Positions 61,118-64,000 of a stretch of DNA of 64,000 bases are shown here, piece after piece. The first letter of the stretch is position 1. Every line of letters begins with the position of its first letter. The notes beneath the pieces were generated by a model, which had not been told where the DNA came from, did no database searches, and worked only from the letters and a program-made list of their open reading frames with translations. The position numbers and the translations under genes were made by a program. This stretch comes from Burkholderiales bacterium (GTDB lineage: Bacteria; Pseudomonadota; Gammaproteobacteria; Burkholderiales; Burkholderiaceae_C). The DNA is taken from the NCBI GenBank assembly GCA_030604135.1, contig JAUVWL010000008.1, positions 1 through 64,000 of the forward strand, in the 5' to 3' direction.

Positions 61118-63793
61118 ATGCAAGCCCAATACCAACACCGCGAAGTCGAGCGTGCCGCGCACGACCACTGGACCGCCACCGACGCCTACCGTGTGACCGA
61201 AGACGCGGGCAGGAAGAAGTTCTATGCCTGCTCCATGCTGCCCTACCCGAGCGGCAAGCTGCACATGGGGCACGTGCGCAACTACACCATCAACGACATG
61301 CTCACGCGCTACCTGCGCATGAATGGCTACAACGTGTTGATGCCCATGGGCTGGGACGCCTTCGGTTTACCCGCCGAGAACGCGGCACTGAAGAACAAGG
61401 TGCCGCCAGCGAAGTGGACCTACGAGAACATCGCCTACATGAAGCAGCAGATGCAGGCGATGGGGCTGGCCATCGACTGGAGCCGCGAAGTGGCCACCTG
61501 CGACCCCAGCTACTACAAGTGGAACCAGTGGCTGTTTCTGAAGATGCTGGAGAAAGGCATCGCCTACCGCAAGACGCAGGTGGTGAACTGGGACCCGGTG
61601 GACCAGACCGTGCTGGCCAACGAGCAGGTGATTGATGGCAAGGGATGGCGCACCGGCGCCGTGGTCGAAAAGCGCGAGATCCCCGGCTACTACCTGAACA
61701 TCACCGCCTACGCCGACGAACTGCTCGACCACGTGCAGATCGGCAACGAAAAAGCCACGCTCAACGGCTGGCCCGACAAGGTGCGGCTGATGCAGGAGAA
61801 CTGGATCGGCAAGAGCGAGGGCGTGCGATTTGCCTTCCCGCACACGGTCCAGGATGCCAGTGGTGAACCGATCGGCGGCGGCCGGATGTATGTCTTCACC
61901 ACCCGTGCCGACACCATCATGGGCGTGACCTTCTGCGCCGTGGCGCCGGAGCACCCGCTGGCCACGCACGCCGCTGCCAGCAACCCGGCTCTGGCCGCAT
62001 TCATCGAAGAATGCAAGACCGGTGGCACGACCGAGGCAGAACTGGCCACGCAGGAAAAGAAGGGCATGGCCACCGGCCTGTCCGTCACCCACCCGCTCAC
62101 CGGTGACGAGGTGGATGTGTGGGTCGGCAACTATGTGCTGATGAGTTACGGCGACGGCGCGGTGATGGGTGTGCCTGCGCACGACGAGCGCGATTTTGCG
62201 TTCGCGAAGAAATACGGCCTGAAGATCCAGCAGGTGGTGGCGGTTGAAGGCGAGACCTTCAGCCTGGATGCCTGGGCCGACTGGTACGGCGACAAACAGC
62301 GCGGCGAGTGCATCAACTCCGGTGTGCTTGATGGCCTGTCCCACAAGGCCGCCGTGGACAAGGTGGCCGCGCTGCTGGCCGCCAAGGGCATGGGCGAGAA
62401 GAAGACCACCTTCCGCCTGCGCGACTGGGGCGTGAGCCGCCAGCGTTACTGGGGCACGCCCATCCCCATCATCCACTGCGAAGAACATGGTGCGGTGCCG
62501 GTGCCGGAAAAAGACCTGCCGGTGGTGCTGCCGCAGGACTGCATTCCCGATGGCTCGGGCAACCCGCTGCACAAGCACGAGGCCTTCCACGCTGGCGTGG
62601 TCTGCCCGGTGTGCGGCAAGCCCGCGCGGCGTGAGACCGACACCATGGACACCTTCGTGGACTCGTCCTGGTATTTCATGCGCTACTGCGACCCGAAGAA
62701 TTCGGAAGCGATGGTGGCCGAAGGCGCCGACTACTGGATGCCGATGGACCAGTACATCGGTGGCATCGAACACGCCATCCTGCACCTGCTGTATGCGCGC
62801 TTCTGGACCAAGGTCATGCGCGATCTGGGCCTGGTGAAGGTGGACGAGCCCTTCACCCAACTGCTGACGCAGGGCATGGTGCTCAACCACATCTACTCGC
62901 GCCGCACCGAGAAAGGCGGCAAAGAGTATTTCTGGCCGCAGGACGTGGAGCATGTGCACGACGAAGTGGGCAAAATCGTCGGCGCCAAGCTGATCAAGGC
63001 GGTGGGTGACCTGCCCGTGGGCACGGCCATCGACTACGAGGGCGTGGGCACCATGTCCAAGTCCAAGAACAACGGTGTCGACCCGCAGGACCTGATCGAA
63101 AAGTACGGCGCCGACACCGCGCGCCTGTACACCATGTTCACCGCACCACCCGAGGCCACGCTGGAGTGGAACGACGCGGCAGTGGAGGGCAGCTATCGTT
63201 TCCTCAGGCGCGTCTGGGCGTTTGCCCACAAACACGCGGATGCCCTGCGGTCGGCCACTGGCCGTGACCTGAGCCAGGCCAGCCTGCGCGCCGAGAGCAA
63301 AAAGCTGCGCCGCGAGATGTACCTGGTGCTCAAGCAGGTCAGCTATGACTACGAGCGCATGCAGTACAACACGGTGGTGTCGGGCTGCATGAAGCTGCTC
63401 AACGCGCTGGAGGACTTTGACTTCGACGACAGCGAAGGCGACAGCGCTGTGCGTTGTGAAGGCGCCTCCTTGCTGCTGCGCTTGCTGTACCCTGCCTGTC
63501 CGCACATCAGCCATGCACTGTGGACCGGCCTGGGGTATGCCCAGGTGGTGGGTGACCTGCTCGACGCGCCCTGGCCGGAAGTTGACGAATCGGCCCTGGT
63601 GCAGGACGAGATCGAGCTGGTGCTGCAGGTCAACGGCAAGCTGCGTGGCAGCGTGACCGTGCCCGCCGGCGCCGACAAGGCGGCCATCGAGGCGGCTGCG
63701 CTGGCCTGCGAAGCCTTCATCAAGCATGCCCAGGGCGCATCGCCGAAAAAGGTGGTGGTGGTGCCCGGGCGTCTGGTCAACGTGGTGGTTTGA
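61118..63793 (+). CDS. leuS: Leucyl-tRNA synthetase
   Basis: [21 protein letters not shown] motif, [17 protein letters not shown] motif. Confidence 0.97.
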   Translation: MQAQYQHREVERAAHDHWTATDAYRVTEDAGRKKFYACSMLPYPSGKLHMGHVRNYTINDMLTRYLRMNGYNVLMPMGWDAFGLPAENAALKNKVPPAKWTYENIAYMKQQMQAMGLAIDWSREVATCDPSYYKWNQWLFLKMLEKGIAYRKTQVVNWDPVDQTVLANEQVIDGKGWRTGAVVEKREIPGYYLNITAYADELLDHVQIGNEKATLNGWPDKVRLMQENWIGKSEGVRFAFPHTVQDASGEPIGGGRMYVFTTRADTIMGVTFCAVAPEHPLATHAAASNPALAAFIEECKTGGTTEAELATQEKKGMATGLSVTHPLTGDEVDVWVGNYVLMSYGDGAVMGVPAHDERDFAFAKKYGLKIQQVVAVEGETFSLDAWADWYGDKQRGECINSGVLDGLSHKAAVDKVAALLAAKGMGEKKTTFRLRDWGVSRQRYWGTPIPIIHCEEHGAVPVPEKDLPVVLPQDCIPDGSGNPLHKHEAFHAGVVCPVCGKPARRETDTMDTFVDSSWYFMRYCDPKNSEAMVAEGADYWMPMDQYIGGIEHAILHLLYARFWTKVMRDLGLVKVDEPFTQLLTQGMVLNHIYSRRTEKGGKEYFWPQDVEHVHDEVGKIVGAKLIKAVGDLPVGTAIDYEGVGTMSKSKNNGVDPQDLIEKYGADTARLYTMFTAPPEATLEWNDAAVEGSYRFLRRVWAFAHKHADALRSATGRDLSQASLRAESKKLRREMYLVLKQVSYDYERMQYNTVVSGCMKLLNALEDFDFDDSEGDSAVRCEGASLLLRLLYPACPHISHALWTGLGYAQVVGDLLDAPWPEVDESALVQDEIELVLQVNGKLRGSVTVPAGADKAAIEAAALACEAFIKHAQGASPKKVVVVPGRLVNVVV

Positions 63794-63807
63794 ACGAGGA
63801 CAAGAAC

Positions 63808-64000
63808 ATGGCGTCACGGTCACTTTCCGTCACCAGCAGGCGGGGTCTGCTGAGAAGCGCACTGGGAGCCGGTGGGCTGGGTGCACTTGCCTGGCTGAGC
63901 GGTTGTGGGTTCACCTTGCGTGGCGCGCCGACCTTCCCGTTTCAGGTGATGCGCGTGACCGGCCTGGAAAGCGGCGGTGTCACCCGAGCCTTGCGTGGCG
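63808..64000 (+). CDS. lptE: LPS-assembly lipoprotein LptE, N-terminal part (runs off window)
   Basis: Lipobox LSGC then GFTLRGAPTFPF; immediately downstream of leuS. Confidence 0.85.
   Translation, partial: MASRSLSVTSRRGLLRSALGAGGLGALAWLSGCGFTLRGAPTFPFQVMRVTGLESGGVTRALRG

Noticed and set aside
61367-63823. 818-aa minus-strand ORF antisense to leuS
   Set aside because: leuS on the plus strand has HIGH/KMSKS motifs and full length; the antisense frame has no recognisable domain and a composition typical of shadow ORFs.
1-64000. CRISPR arrays, tRNA and rRNA genes
   Set aside because: No regularly spaced repeats and no recognisable cloverleaf or rRNA segments were seen by eye; a tRNAscan/CRISPR finder run would be needed to exclude them formally.

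Overview
GC-rich chromosomal window, most consistent with a betaproteobacterium of the order Burkholderiales (Comamonadaceae/Hydrogenophaga-like; inferred from gene content and order only). Most of it is dense housekeeping DNA: ybbN/trx, purEK, tsaC, dacB, tsaB-rimI-udg, pyrF, uvrA, ssb, mnmA, pntAB, fadD, corA, hpf-ptsN-hprK, fur/bamE-dapB-exbBD and leuS-lptE. Accessory or unusual material: (1) at the left edge, two low-GC integron-type gene cassettes with one intact attC-like site, broken on both sides, with an IS3-family orfA start on the left; (2) a 146-aa ORF that looks like the extreme N-terminus of a giant type ISP restriction-modification enzyme fused in frame to its extreme C-terminus, overlapping a DUF3800 gene; (3) a candidate sulfur-responsive locus with a FisR-like sigma-54 activator carrying a C-X10-C-X6-C sensor motif, a near-consensus -24/-12 promoter, an orphan Tat-dependent Rieske protein, a periplasmic DsrE protein, a methyltransferase and a SulP permease; (4) a candidate ~75-nt sRNA with an anti-Shine-Dalgarno loop; (5) a composite REP/BIME-like dispersed repeat; (6) a recurring '-10 hexamer, 6-7 nt, ATG' arrangement suggesting many leaderless transcripts; (7) a hemerythrin / PNPOx / PNPOx-GAF cluster. 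No tRNA, rRNA or CRISPR array was seen. No homology search was possible, so product names rest on motif and family recognition.
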